IMG/VR virus record: IMGVR_UViG_3300022746_000053 | Coordinates: 1-23,116 of that record | Source: a virus | DNA: 23,116 nucleotides | Reading direction: 5' to 3' (one strand) | Made by a program: the position numbers and the translations under genes | The notes under the pieces: model-generated | What the model was told of the DNA's origin: nothing | The model's database searches: none | The model's input: the letters and a program-made list of their open reading frames with translations, nothing else | In this document: positions 13,599-19,747 of the stretch, piece by piece | How positions within the stretch are numbered: position 1 is the first letter of the stretch | Layout: each line of letters starts with the position of its first letter

Positions 13599-14301
13599 GT
13601 GTCGCGTCCGCGACTGTGTGCGTAACCCAATACAACTTATAGAAGTCTTCATCAAATGAAAATCTCTTCATGTGTTTAACTGTTGCGCCAGTGTGTGCAT
13701 GCAATGGGATGCCAGCTTCTTTCATCTTCATAAAGAACTGGATGTCTTCACCGATGAACTTGTCATCGTTGCCGTCTGATGTCTCCATAAACAAAGCCTT
13801 GTCACCGTGAACTTCACGCATCTTATCTGCTGCGTTGCGATGGATAAGGAAGAAGCCGAAGCCTGCGTAGTCCACCTTGATCAGTTGATCTGCTGGCAAT
13901 GGATGCACGTATGACATCACATACTTATCTTCAGGGTGAGCCATAAACAAAGAAGGAAATGGCTGCATAAGAGCTCGCTCATTCTCCTTGGAAATAAAAT
14001 ACGTTCCACTAATAGCAGGTCGTAGATGCTGGTGCGCTGACTCCCAAACTTTAGAGAGCGCATCATTGGTTAAGACTATGTCGCTGTCGATCCACAACGC
14101 CCACTCAATATCGGTTTGCTTATGCCAAAGATCAAAGGCAGCTTGACGCTGCCTGCCAATTTGATTTCCCTGTGTGCGTGATGCGCTAACGATTGGAAGA
14201 CCTGCCGTCAGTACAGAATAAACTAATCCTTCGGTGAACTTTCCATCAACCAATCCATTGTCGCACCAAAGCAACATAATCTTGCCTTTATCCTTGGGCA
14301 T
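13579..14301 (-). CDS. GT-A fold glycosyltransferase-like protein
   Basis: The 240-residue protein resembles family 2-type GT-A glycosyltransferases: an N-terminal beta strand with WCDNG, then AFDLWHKQTDIEWALWIDSD with the metal-binding DxD (Asp72-Ser-Asp74), a central segment (SGTYFISKENERALMQPFPS), a VDYAGFGFFLIHRNAADKM block and a GEDIQFFMKMKEAGIPLHAH segment that typically follows the catalytic region. The donor and acceptor cannot be told; phage examples modify DNA bases or virion proteins. I start at ATG 14299-14301; a GTG at 14308-14310 has GGAGG 5 nt upstream and adds three residues. The frame stays open to 14373 but there it overlaps the FmdB-like gene. It is the last gene of the minus operon. 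Confidence 0.78.
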   Translation of the reverse strand: MPKDKGKIMLLWCDNGLVDGKFTEGLVYSVLTAGLPIVSASRTQGNQIGRQRQAAFDLWHKQTDIEWALWIDSDIVLTNDALSKVWESAHQHLRPAISGTYFISKENERALMQPFPSLFMAHPEDKYVMSYVHPLPADQLIKVDYAGFGFFLIHRNAADKMREVHGDKALFMETSDGNDDKFIGEDIQFFMKMKEAGIPLHAHTGATVKHMKRFSFDEDFYKLYWVTHTVADATQKKAEA

Positions 14302-14467
14302 GATTGCCACCCCATCCTCCGCCTTTGAATTGAATACCAGGTGCGTTGTACACCCGACGTAATGTGCTGCCACATACTGGGCAATCGTACTCTTGTTCTT
14401 CTTCCGTCATGCCACGTTCAATAATAATTACTTGTCCATCACCTGGACATTCGTATTCATAGTTCAT
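14288..14467 (-). CDS. FmdB-type zinc-ribbon protein (59 aa)
   Basis: A short gene read directly: ATG 14465-14467 overlaps the stop of the sigma-like gene (ATGA), and TAA lies at 14288-14290. The product begins MNYEYECPGDGQVIIIERGM and continues with YDCPVCGSTLRRVYNAPGIQ and FKGGGWGG. The N-terminal YEYEC, a CxxC pair about 20 residues later and APGI-FKGGG are the signature of the FmdB putative regulatory protein family, a small zinc ribbon. Cys7, Cys29 and Cys32 are present; the usual second N-terminal Cys is missing (ECPGDG has one). Its role in phages is unknown. It overlaps the glycosyltransferase start by 14 nt, suggesting coupled expression. Confidence 0.82.
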   Translation of the reverse strand: MNYEYECPGDGQVIIIERGMTEEEQEYDCPVCGSTLRRVYNAPGIQFKGGGWGGNHAQG

Positions 14468-15156
14468 TGGTATGGATTCTTTCCGCCAAGATAATCGGCG
14501 ATATCCCGAACACCTTTAGCTACTAGTTGTTCGACTCGTTGAGGTGAGATGTCCCACGCCTTAGCGATATCTGCAAGTGGTAGATCGTGGGTGAATCTAG
14601 AATTGAGAATGCCTTGCATTCTTGGATCAAGCTTAGCCATTGCTTTAGATACATCAGCAATCATTGCTGCTAAATTGTTTCCTTCATTTGCTAGCTTCTT
14701 ATATTGTACGCCGTGTACATCTGGATCAAATACTTGATTAGCCAAGTACGCTTCACCAGAGCCAACAACTTTGATCAGTCCTTCGATTAACTCCAGACGA
14801 TAGAAGTATTCATCACCAAGTTCGTAACCAAGAACCTTTGCCTTTTCCTTGCGAGCGAACCGCTCGCCAGCACGACGGATGAATGTACTAAATGCTTTGT
14901 ATCCTTGTTTCTTTTCGATAGGGTCTTCCCTAACAAGGTATTCCGATACCTTATCTTTACGCTTCCACGCATACTCATTCATTGCTTGACGAATGTCAGC
15001 TTGTTCCGTGTAGCGTGAAAATCTTTTAGACAAGGAATAAGCAATGGTGCTAGTGATGTCATTGACCTCACTCCATATTGGATCGTCTTTACTTAGTTCA
15101 CTCACTGGCTTGTACCAAATACTTGTGTGCTGCAAGTACAATCTCTGGGTCATCAC
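14464..15156 (-). CDS. sigma-70-like factor
   Basis: The 230-residue protein has a sigma region 2-like N-terminal helix set (SEVNDITSTIAYSLSKRFSR followed by EQADIRQAMNEYAW, resembling the core-binding and -10 helices) and a convincing region 4 at residues about 172-226. There AMAKLDPRMQGILNSRF leads into a helix-turn-helix DLPLADIAKAWDISPQRVEQ and a final helix. This two-region layout without regions 1.1 or 3 is typical of small phage-encoded sigma factors that redirect host RNA polymerase. The start is uncertain: GTG at 15156 or ATG at 15153 overlaps the endonuclease gene by about 56 nt with no clear ribosome site, and GTG at 15105 would reduce the overlap. Partner and target promoters are not visible. 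Confidence 0.75.
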   Translation of the reverse strand: MMTQRLYLQHTSIWYKPVSELSKDDPIWSEVNDITSTIAYSLSKRFSRYTEQADIRQAMNEYAWKRKDKVSEYLVREDPIEKKQGYKAFSTFIRRAGERFARKEKAKVLGYELGDEYFYRLELIEGLIKVVGSGEAYLANQVFDPDVHGVQYKKLANEGNNLAAMIADVSKAMAKLDPRMQGILNSRFTHDLPLADIAKAWDISPQRVEQLVAKGVRDIADYLGGKNPYQ

Positions 15157-15385
15157 CCATTAAACCAAGTGCGCGATTGTGATTAGAACATAGCAAACCA
15201 CGCACCTTGCCAGTGTTGTGGTCGTGATCAATACTCAAGGCGCGGTTGCTATCTTGCTGTCCACATATGTAACAGCCACCGTTCTGCTCTTCAAGCATGC
15301 GATTGTAATCTTCAACAGTGATTCCGTATGAGCGAATGCGCGAGATGCGTTGCTCTTCGTAAGTCTTATTCCGATTTCTTGGCAT
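15098..15385 (-). CDS. endonuclease VII-like HNH protein
   Basis: T4 endonuclease VII-type enzymes resolve branched DNA. The 95-residue product has the family signature: YGITVEDYNRMLEEQNGGCY with CxxC (CYIC), the catalytic LSIDHDHNTGKVRGLLC, and a helix ending HKYLVQ. Zinc ligands are Cys-x2-Cys plus Cys and, where most relatives have CxxCN, here CSNHN, so the fourth ligand is probably His. The start at ATG 15383-15385 is preferred to the upstream GTG at 15401-15403. The gene overlaps Nmad1 by 20 nt and the sigma-like gene, and may be a phage recombination or debranching enzyme for replication intermediates. Confidence 0.85.
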   Translation of the reverse strand: MPRNRNKTYEEQRISRIRSYGITVEDYNRMLEEQNGGCYICGQQDSNRALSIDHDHNTGKVRGLLCSNHNRALGLMGDDPEIVLAAHKYLVQASE

Positions 15386-15683
15386 ACTTAGCCCACACTC
15401 CACGCTGTACCATCAGTGCAATGACTGCATAGTTAGCGAGATCAACGAACGAATCTTCAAGAGATTCGTTATTAGGTTTGATCTGTTTGTATATCAGGTT
15501 CTTAAGGCGTTCTATCTTGTCTGACATACGCACCATCAATCCATTGGTTGCACCGCCAGGTGCATTCCATACGTTGAGTGGACCGTAATCGATTTGCTTC
15601 TTTACAAGAATCGCAAGAAGCTCGTCGTATATTTTCTGTGCGTCTTCCTCGAATTCAAGGATGACGTTATCATTAGTCGCCAA
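15366..15683 (-). CDS. Nmad1/DUF1599-family protein
   Basis: The 105-residue protein matches the DUF1599 family, now called nucleotide modification associated domain 1: KKQIDYGPLNVWNAPGGATN, then VRMSDKIERLKNLIYKQ, then NESLEDSFVDLANYAVIALM. Family members sit in phage operons tied to modified nucleotides or base metabolism; the exact chemistry is not known to me. The D-x-x-x-Y-G and K-x-E-R-L motifs resemble MazG-type helical pyrophosphatases. The start is TTG at 15681-15683 because AAGGGG lies 6 nt upstream and no ATG is in frame nearby. It is downstream of the TOPRIM gene with 10-nt spacing. Confidence 0.8.
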   Translation of the reverse strand: MATNDNVILEFEEDAQKIYDELLAILVKKQIDYGPLNVWNAPGGATNGLMVRMSDKIERLKNLIYKQIKPNNESLEDSFVDLANYAVIALMVQRGVWAKYAKKSE

Positions 15684-15693
15684 GCAGCACCCC

Positions 15694-16338
15694 TTAGTCT
15701 AACGCATTGACGAGGTCAGCCAATGCTTGTGCTCCTTGTGTGCAAATTATACTGTTAACATCACTATCAGGTGGTAGCGACACGCGGACAGATTGAGGGA
15801 TTGCATCTTGCAATCGGCGGGCTAGTTCCTGCCCTGGGTTAGAGCCATCCTCTTTAGCATCATTGTCTGTAGCAATAACCACTCGCCCAATTCCATCAAA
15901 GCAACGAGCAAAGTGTGGCTTCCAAGCATTAACGCCAGCAACAGCAACGGCTGGGTAACCAGCCATTGTTGCAGAGATAGCATCTATCTCGCCCTCAACT
16001 ATAAGTACCTGATTGACAGCACCAAGAATTGCAGCAACGTTGTATAGATGATGCTTTTGACCAGTAGGAATCATGTACTTAGGATCACCACCATCTATGC
16101 GACGAAACTTAAACCCAACTACACCAGCCTTGGTAATGTAAGGAATGGATAGGTGATGCTTAAGTCTGTCTTCATGACCAGGTGCAACCTCTGCTACGTA
16201 GCCAAGCTTGAACAACTCGGCTGAATCTAAGATGCCACGGTTAGCTAGATAGGCTTCGGCTGGTGAACCAATAAGACTTTCGTGGTACTGGTCTGCTGCT
16301 CTAGTCCAAAGCTCTACTAGCTTTGGATTAGTTCTCAT
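15694..16338 (-). CDS. DnaG-type primase core (TOPRIM), lacking zinc domain
   Basis: The 214-residue protein carries a Toprim_N-like segment (AYLANRGILDSAELFKLGYV, residues about 30-100) followed by a TOPRIM fold with VLIVEGEIDAIS (Glu115) and VVIATDNDAKEDG (Asp158, Asp160), the metal-binding residues of DnaG. The zinc-binding N-terminal domain of DnaG is absent but is encoded separately at 17067-17396. It has no helicase-binding C-terminus. Start is ATG 16336-16338 with AGGA about 6 nt upstream; the frame stays open to 16410 but that part overlaps the 71-aa gene. It should synthesise RNA primers, probably with the zinc protein supplied in trans (inference). Confidence 0.85.
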   Translation of the reverse strand: MRTNPKLVELWTRAADQYHESLIGSPAEAYLANRGILDSAELFKLGYVAEVAPGHEDRLKHHLSIPYITKAGVVGFKFRRIDGGDPKYMIPTGQKHHLYNVAAILGAVNQVLIVEGEIDAISATMAGYPAVAVAGVNAWKPHFARCFDGIGRVVIATDNDAKEDGSNPGQELARRLQDAIPQSVRVSLPPDSDVNSIICTQGAQALADLVNALD

Positions 16339-16543
16339 CCCATTCCTGCTTTGCCCATAAAGTAAAGTTGATAAAGAAGAATAAGAAGTCGAGTCGTAAG
16401 ACTCGAGCATCTACGTAACTAACGATATCAAGCGAATCTAAATCTTCATAGGCTGAGTACATTGTATGAAACTCCAGTCCTAATCCAAAGCAATGTAAAT
16501 CATTCCAACCAATGTTGATACCTAGTCTGCCGATGTCAATCAT
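16328..16543 (-). CDS. hypothetical protein (71 aa)
   Basis: The ATG 16541-16543 overlaps the stop of the proteasome-like gene (ATGA), a strong sign that this is real, with AGGAGAA about 7 nt upstream. The 71-residue product starts MIDIGRLGINIGWNDLHCFG and is unusually hydrophobic/aromatic, with a stretch LRLDFLFFFINFTLWAKQEW that is either a membrane segment or a buried strand. No family is recognised. It sits between the proteasome-like gene and the primase core and overlaps the latter by 11 nt. Confidence 0.66.
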   Translation of the reverse strand: MIDIGRLGINIGWNDLHCFGLGLEFHTMYSAYEDLDSLDIVSYVDARVLRLDFLFFFINFTLWAKQEWDEN

Positions 16544-17070
16544 TTCTTCTCCTGTCTATGGATTATGAATGGAGGTGCAGTATACACGTCATTCTTTGCT
16601 GCTGTTTGCATTGCTTGCTTCCATGTTGCACCGACAGCCATAGCACCCAACGCCCACTGAGAGCCAGAGCCTATGCCATACAGTCCATCATCACGCAAGT
16701 ATACAGAATAAGAATCATCTATCTGGTAGATGGTTCCATTGACGGCTAGCAATAATTCAAAGCCAGCATCGGGATCATCTTTGTCTGGCACATAGCCAGA
16801 CTCCTTGATGCAATCACGAATGCTTGGAGCAATTGTTGTAATCATAAAATGATATTCATCTTTAGTATTAGCTGGGATAACTGGTGGTTTCCATACGTGT
16901 TGTATTACATCACATGGATGTACGTCACCAGCACCAGCAACCAACCACTTACCACGTTTAGTTATCTTAGTAACTGTCTGATGTGAGAAGGGTCTTCCGC
17001 CTGCTGTTGTGCGGGAATCGGCTACCAACATGCAGCCATTGTCTTGTTGAATTCCAATAATGGTTGTCAC
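16540..17070 (-). CDS. proteasome beta-type Ntn hydrolase
   Basis: The 176-residue protein starts MTTIIGIQQDNGCMLVADSR. Removing Met exposes Thr1, the nucleophile of proteasome beta subunits and HslV. Asp17 (VADSR) and Lys34 (TVTKI, equivalent of Lys33) complete the catalytic set, and GSGS (134-137) plus D161-V-Y-T164 match the family Ser129/Asp166/Ser169 positions. Thus it looks catalytically competent, with no propeptide. It is shorter than host beta subunits (about 240) and has no alpha partner in this window. The start is GTG at 17068-17070 overlapping the CHC2 stop (GTGA). Substrate unknown: virion maturation, host-factor cleavage or subunit mimicry are all possible. Confidence 0.8.
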   Translation of the reverse strand: MTTIIGIQQDNGCMLVADSRTTAGGRPFSHQTVTKITKRGKWLVAGAGDVHPCDVIQHVWKPPVIPANTKDEYHFMITTIAPSIRDCIKESGYVPDKDDPDAGFELLLAVNGTIYQIDDSYSVYLRDDGLYGIGSGSQWALGAMAVGATWKQAMQTAAKNDVYTAPPFIIHRQEKK

Positions 17071-17396
17071 TTACGCAACCTTGGCGGTGTCCACCTACCG
17101 CTTGTCTTCCTAGTGCCACGACTTACTGGCGTGTGTGACTGAGTTGACTCAGCACCTATGTTTGTTTCTGCCCATTTGCGAGCTTCTGGGTATGTCATGT
17201 TCTCTCTAGCCATAACTATGTGGATACCAGACCCACTGGCATGACAGGCATAACATACCCAGACGCCCTTCTCTGAGTTCACCGAAGCAGACTTCTTTGA
17301 ATCATCGTGTACAGGACATAGGATTGACTTCTCACCTTGCGGTAAGGTCAAGCCATAATGATTAAAGACTGCTTCAAGAAACTCAGGCTGGTTCAT
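17067..17396 (-). CDS. CHC2 zinc domain of DnaG-type primase (stand-alone)
   Basis: This 109-residue protein is a DnaG N-terminal zinc-binding domain: ILCPVHDDSKKSASVNSEKG then VWVCYACHASGSGIHIVM, with Cys27, His30, Cys48 and Cys51 (CxxH-x17-CxxC). A Ser/Thr/Arg-rich basic tail (about 85-109) follows where DnaG normally continues into the RNA polymerase domain. It would recognise primer initiation sites and act together with the TOPRIM core at 15694-16338. The start is ATG 17394-17396, with AAGGAA about 11 nt upstream. It lies directly downstream of the transglycosylase-like gene. Confidence 0.85.
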   Translation of the reverse strand: MNQPEFLEAVFNHYGLTLPQGEKSILCPVHDDSKKSASVNSEKGVWVCYACHASGSGIHIVMARENMTYPEARKWAETNIGAESTQSHTPVSRGTRKTSGRWTPPRLRK

Positions 17397-17774
17397 TTAA
17401 AAGTAATTCCTTTCTTGGTGAAATCTGTACGCTTTGCACCATGATCCGTACCGATGTTGAACATACTTGTTTGCCTCGCTGGCTTGTTTGAATATAGACC
17501 AAGTGGGTTTTCCCCACATCAGTTGCCATACTCCACGAGCGGACGAGTGTTTGTTCTTTGCATTCTGTCGGTAGCGAGATTCCTTGAACGCTATCTTGAT
17601 AGCGCATTCTTGTTCCGACGCTTTCTCCACTAACATCCCAATAGCAAACTGTGCTTGCATCTTGGCTGGCATTGCTGCCACCCTTTGCTCCAATGTTGCT
17701 GCTGGAGCTGATGCTGAAGCTGGTGTTGCTATCGCTATCAGCGAAGTTATTACGGTCATTACTATCAACCGCAT
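17397..17774 (-). CDS. secreted lytic-transglycosylase-like protein
   Basis: The 125-residue precursor has a signal peptide (MRLIVMTVITSLIAIATPAS, cleavage near ASA, residues 20-23), an N-terminal helix and an SLT/lysozyme-like fold: AIKIAFKESRYRQNAKN with the catalytic Glu65, then SSARGVWQLMWG (77-88) and YVQHRYGSWCKAYRF (104-118). This is the pattern of small actinobacterial transglycosylase-like domains that cut peptidoglycan. Two Cys (57, 113) could form a disulphide outside the cell. The start at ATG 17774 has AGAGGT 6 nt upstream. It sits oddly in the middle of a replication operon and is preceded by a hairpin (17776-17817) that could mask its ribosome site. Confidence 0.8.
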   Translation of the reverse strand: MRLIVMTVITSLIAIATPASASAPAATLEQRVAAMPAKMQAQFAIGMLVEKASEQECAIKIAFKESRYRQNAKNKHSSARGVWQLMWGKPTWSIFKQASEANKYVQHRYGSWCKAYRFHQERNYF

Positions 17775-17775
17775 A

Positions 17776-17817
17776 GTTACCTCTTTTCAGTTGGTAACAC
17801 ACTGTCACTGTGTTACC
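17776..17817 (-). promoter_or_regulatory. alternative-pairing leader before the transglycosylase gene
   Basis: On the minus strand GGTAACACA pairs with TGTGTTACC (9 bp, 7-nt loop). The right arm's GTTACC can instead pair with the GGTAAC that includes the ribosome site AGAGGTAAC (6 bp). The stop codon of the upstream resolvase gene lies in the left arm, so ribosomes finishing there would open the first hairpin. Confidence 0.5.
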
Positions 17818-18166
17818 TATGTCCATTGTAACCTGCCTGTTTTAGCAGATCAGCCCAGAGCCATGCGGGCATTACCGCGTATGACTCTGAGACATTTGTA
17901 GTGCCACGCTTTTTTATTAGCACCACGCCAGTCTCAGCATCAGCATGAGTCATCTCATCCGAGAGTTCTTGCAGATAGCTACTGAGAGTGATCTTCTTTT
18001 CGTTCTTACATTCTATCACTACGCCATCGATGCCATCAATATCACCAACATCGTCGTGACGACCTGCACCATACGCACGTTCAGCGCATGGAAAACCATA
18101 AGAGACTAGCCACTTGGCTACGTCTCTTTCATATTGAGAACCCTTGCGTTTAGCGGGTGTGCTCAT
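17813..18166 (-). CDS. Hjc-like Holliday junction resolvase (PD-(D/E)XK)
   Basis: The 117-residue protein carries the archaeal-type Hjc/phage resolvase pattern: KGSQYERDVAKWL (Glu13), then AYGAGRHDDVGDIDG (Asp42) and GVVIECKNEK (Glu52-x-Lys54), followed by a helix and VVLIKKRG. These residues form the metal site that cuts four-way junctions. It begins at ATG 18166 overlapping the WhiB stop (ATGA). Its last codons form the left arm of the hairpin in front of the transglycosylase gene. It probably resolves recombination intermediates of concatemeric replication. Confidence 0.8.
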   Translation of the reverse strand: MSTPAKRKGSQYERDVAKWLVSYGFPCAERAYGAGRHDDVGDIDGIDGVVIECKNEKKITLSSYLQELSDEMTHADAETGVVLIKKRGTTNVSESYAVMPAWLWADLLKQAGYNGHR

Positions 18167-18420
18167 AGATAATCGCTAACCAAAATAGATTGAACAGTTA
18201 TACCCATTGTTCTACGCATCATCATTCTTGTACGTGGCACAGTGCCACCCCATATACCAAAGGTTTCATGATGCAATCCCCATTCTAAACACTCGTTAAT
18301 TACTGGACAATTACTGCAAATCTTTTTAGCTAATGGAACAATACTTACATCATCTTCTGGATAGAAGAACTCAACACCAACTTCTCTACACAATGCATCA
18401 CTAAAGTCTGGATATTTCAT
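18163..18420 (-). CDS. whiB: WhiB-family iron-sulphur regulator
   Basis: WhiB proteins carry a [4Fe-4S] cluster and regulate transcription with the primary sigma factor; they are confined to Actinobacteria and their phages. The 85-residue product shows Cys11 (DALC), then ICSNC (Cys35, Cys38) and ECLEWG (Cys44), followed by the GIWGG turn (55-59) and a basic C-terminus (RTRMMMRR) that contacts DNA. The ATG at 18418-18420 is preferred to an upstream TTG at 18435; it overlaps the preceding nuclease gene by 20 nt. Mycobacteriophage TM4 WhiB causes superinfection exclusion, a precedent for function. It shares an operon with a sigma-like factor. Confidence 0.93.
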   Translation of the reverse strand: MKYPDFSDALCREVGVEFFYPEDDVSIVPLAKKICSNCPVINECLEWGLHHETFGIWGGTVPRTRMMMRRTMGITVQSILVSDYL

Positions 18421-18919
18421 TGACAAGACTCTCAATCGGTTGTAGTTGATTAGCGTCCATTACTAATCGAGTACCGTAACCATAGTCATGTAGATAATGG
18501 TTCGCAAGAAATACTTCTCTAGTAACCCAGCCCATTACATCAAACTCACTGTCAACATGTGGCAGTTGTTTATCTCCAGAAAACTTAACCAATATTGCAA
18601 TGTCGGATACAAATAAATCTGCTGCATTAAATATTAATTGCGGTAGTGTCGACGTCTTAACCTGTAAAGTTCTACCCAATATTGTCTTGAGGTCGTGTCC
18701 ATCATCACCGCTCGGCGTAATGCTGTTGTCCACTTGTAGCCCAAGGATCTGAGCAGCTGCCATCTCACCCAAGCGACCCATAAGATTAACGGAATACGAG
18801 GAATTGTTTTTATCAAACTTACGATCCGTGACTTCATACTGTTTCTTATTCTCTCTTACTCTATGTACAAACCTTAATGCATCCATTAGTTCATCTTCAG
18901 AAAGAATAACTATTGCCAT
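18401..18919 (-). CDS. PD-(D/E)XK nuclease-like protein
   Basis: The 172-residue protein has a restriction-endonuclease-like core: a GRLGEMAAAQILG helix with Glu52, then GDDGHDLKT (Asp73/Asp76) and LQVKTS (Gln86-x-Lys88), in the order and spacing of the PD-(D/E)XK fold, with Gln replacing the usual Glu in the (E/Q)xK motif. The C-terminal part is mixed strands and helices without a known domain. The start at ATG 18919 overlaps the ATPase gene by 10 nt. It might be a recombination or DNA-processing nuclease of the phage, or an anti-host nuclease; the family is not resolved. Confidence 0.66.
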   Translation of the reverse strand: MAIVILSEDELMDALRFVHRVRENKKQYEVTDRKFDKNNSSYSVNLMGRLGEMAAAQILGLQVDNSITPSGDDGHDLKTILGRTLQVKTSTLPQLIFNAADLFVSDIAILVKFSGDKQLPHVDSEFDVMGWVTREVFLANHYLHDYGYGTRLVMDANQLQPIESLVNEISRL

Positions 18920-19743
18920 TGACGTAACGTCCTAGCTCTTTGTAAATCAGCGGGAGAGTTATATAAACTCATGTGTGCTGGCTCGGCAGATAAAGTAATA
19001 AAGTTTTCTGCAGTTGGGTCTGCTTTACCATGACGATTCTTAACCACAGCAATGCGATAAGCATTTGCTGCACCATCTAATGCCACACTAAGAACCAGTT
19101 CAGGTAGTGCTGATACCTTGCCCATCAACGCCTTACGTGGCGCAGGATAGTTTGGCTTTGACATCTTCTCATTCTCAGATACATGGTGGAGAACAATAAA
19201 TGCTGATTCATATTCACGTGCCATATAGTGAAAGGCTGACATGGCATCACGTAATGCAGTCCACTCGTTGTCACTCATGGCTGCTACGTTCATTAAGTTA
19301 TCAATGTAGATTGCCTCTGGTGGAGCACCGTGCAATTCAATCCAAGCTTCTATCTCTTCCTCGATGTCTTGAAGAGATGGTGACGGATCAAAGTTGAATC
19401 GAATATGTGCTGCACCATCGGCAAGAGCGTCTTCTAATAAGACGCTAGCCTCCGAGTCCATCATCTTCTCAACGTCTGACACAGGCTTATCCATAATGAT
19501 TGCTCCTGCACGAAGGGCAATGGTTCTTGAGTCTGAGTCTGCTGAAAAGTAAAGAGCTGGAGTCTTTGAAGTTACGGCGTACCACAATGCAAGCATCGTC
19601 TTACCACCACCTGGTTGCGCTGCAACCAAATGTAACTGTGCTTGGCGAAAGGTAACCTGAGCACCTGTAAGTTGAGGAAGAATCTCTGGCAGGGCGTGAC
19701 CTGCTGGAGATTCCACTCCGACTACTTGCAATAGTGAACGCAT
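18910..19743 (-). CDS. DnaB/RecA-type helicase ATPase
   Basis: A 277-residue RecA-fold ATPase: Walker A QPGGGKTM (43-50), a strand ALYFSADSD after it, Walker B EAIYIDN (143-149), a switch segment IVLHHVSE (183-190) and an arginine-finger-like VKNRHGKADP (234-243), the arrangement of the DnaB C-terminal helicase domain. The DnaB N-terminal domain is absent and the protein is shorter than typical DnaB (about 450), so it is either a minimal phage replicative helicase or a RecA-like recombination ATPase. The start at ATG 19743 is 5 nt after the stop of the preceding gene. With the two primase pieces it forms the replication set of this operon. Confidence 0.85.
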   Translation of the reverse strand: MRSLLQVVGVESPAGHALPEILPQLTGAQVTFRQAQLHLVAAQPGGGKTMLALWYAVTSKTPALYFSADSDSRTIALRAGAIIMDKPVSDVEKMMDSEASVLLEDALADGAAHIRFNFDPSPSLQDIEEEIEAWIELHGAPPEAIYIDNLMNVAAMSDNEWTALRDAMSAFHYMAREYESAFIVLHHVSENEKMSKPNYPAPRKALMGKVSALPELVLSVALDGAANAYRIAVVKNRHGKADPTAENFITLSAEPAHMSLYNSPADLQRARTLRQWQ

Positions 19744-19747
19744 TTAA

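Noticed and set aside
17383-17826. Minus ORF of 147 codons overlapping the transglycosylase gene
   Set aside because: It is out of frame with the signal-peptide protein over its whole length, Ser/Asn-rich and without motifs; the 125-aa frame has signal peptide and catalytic residues.
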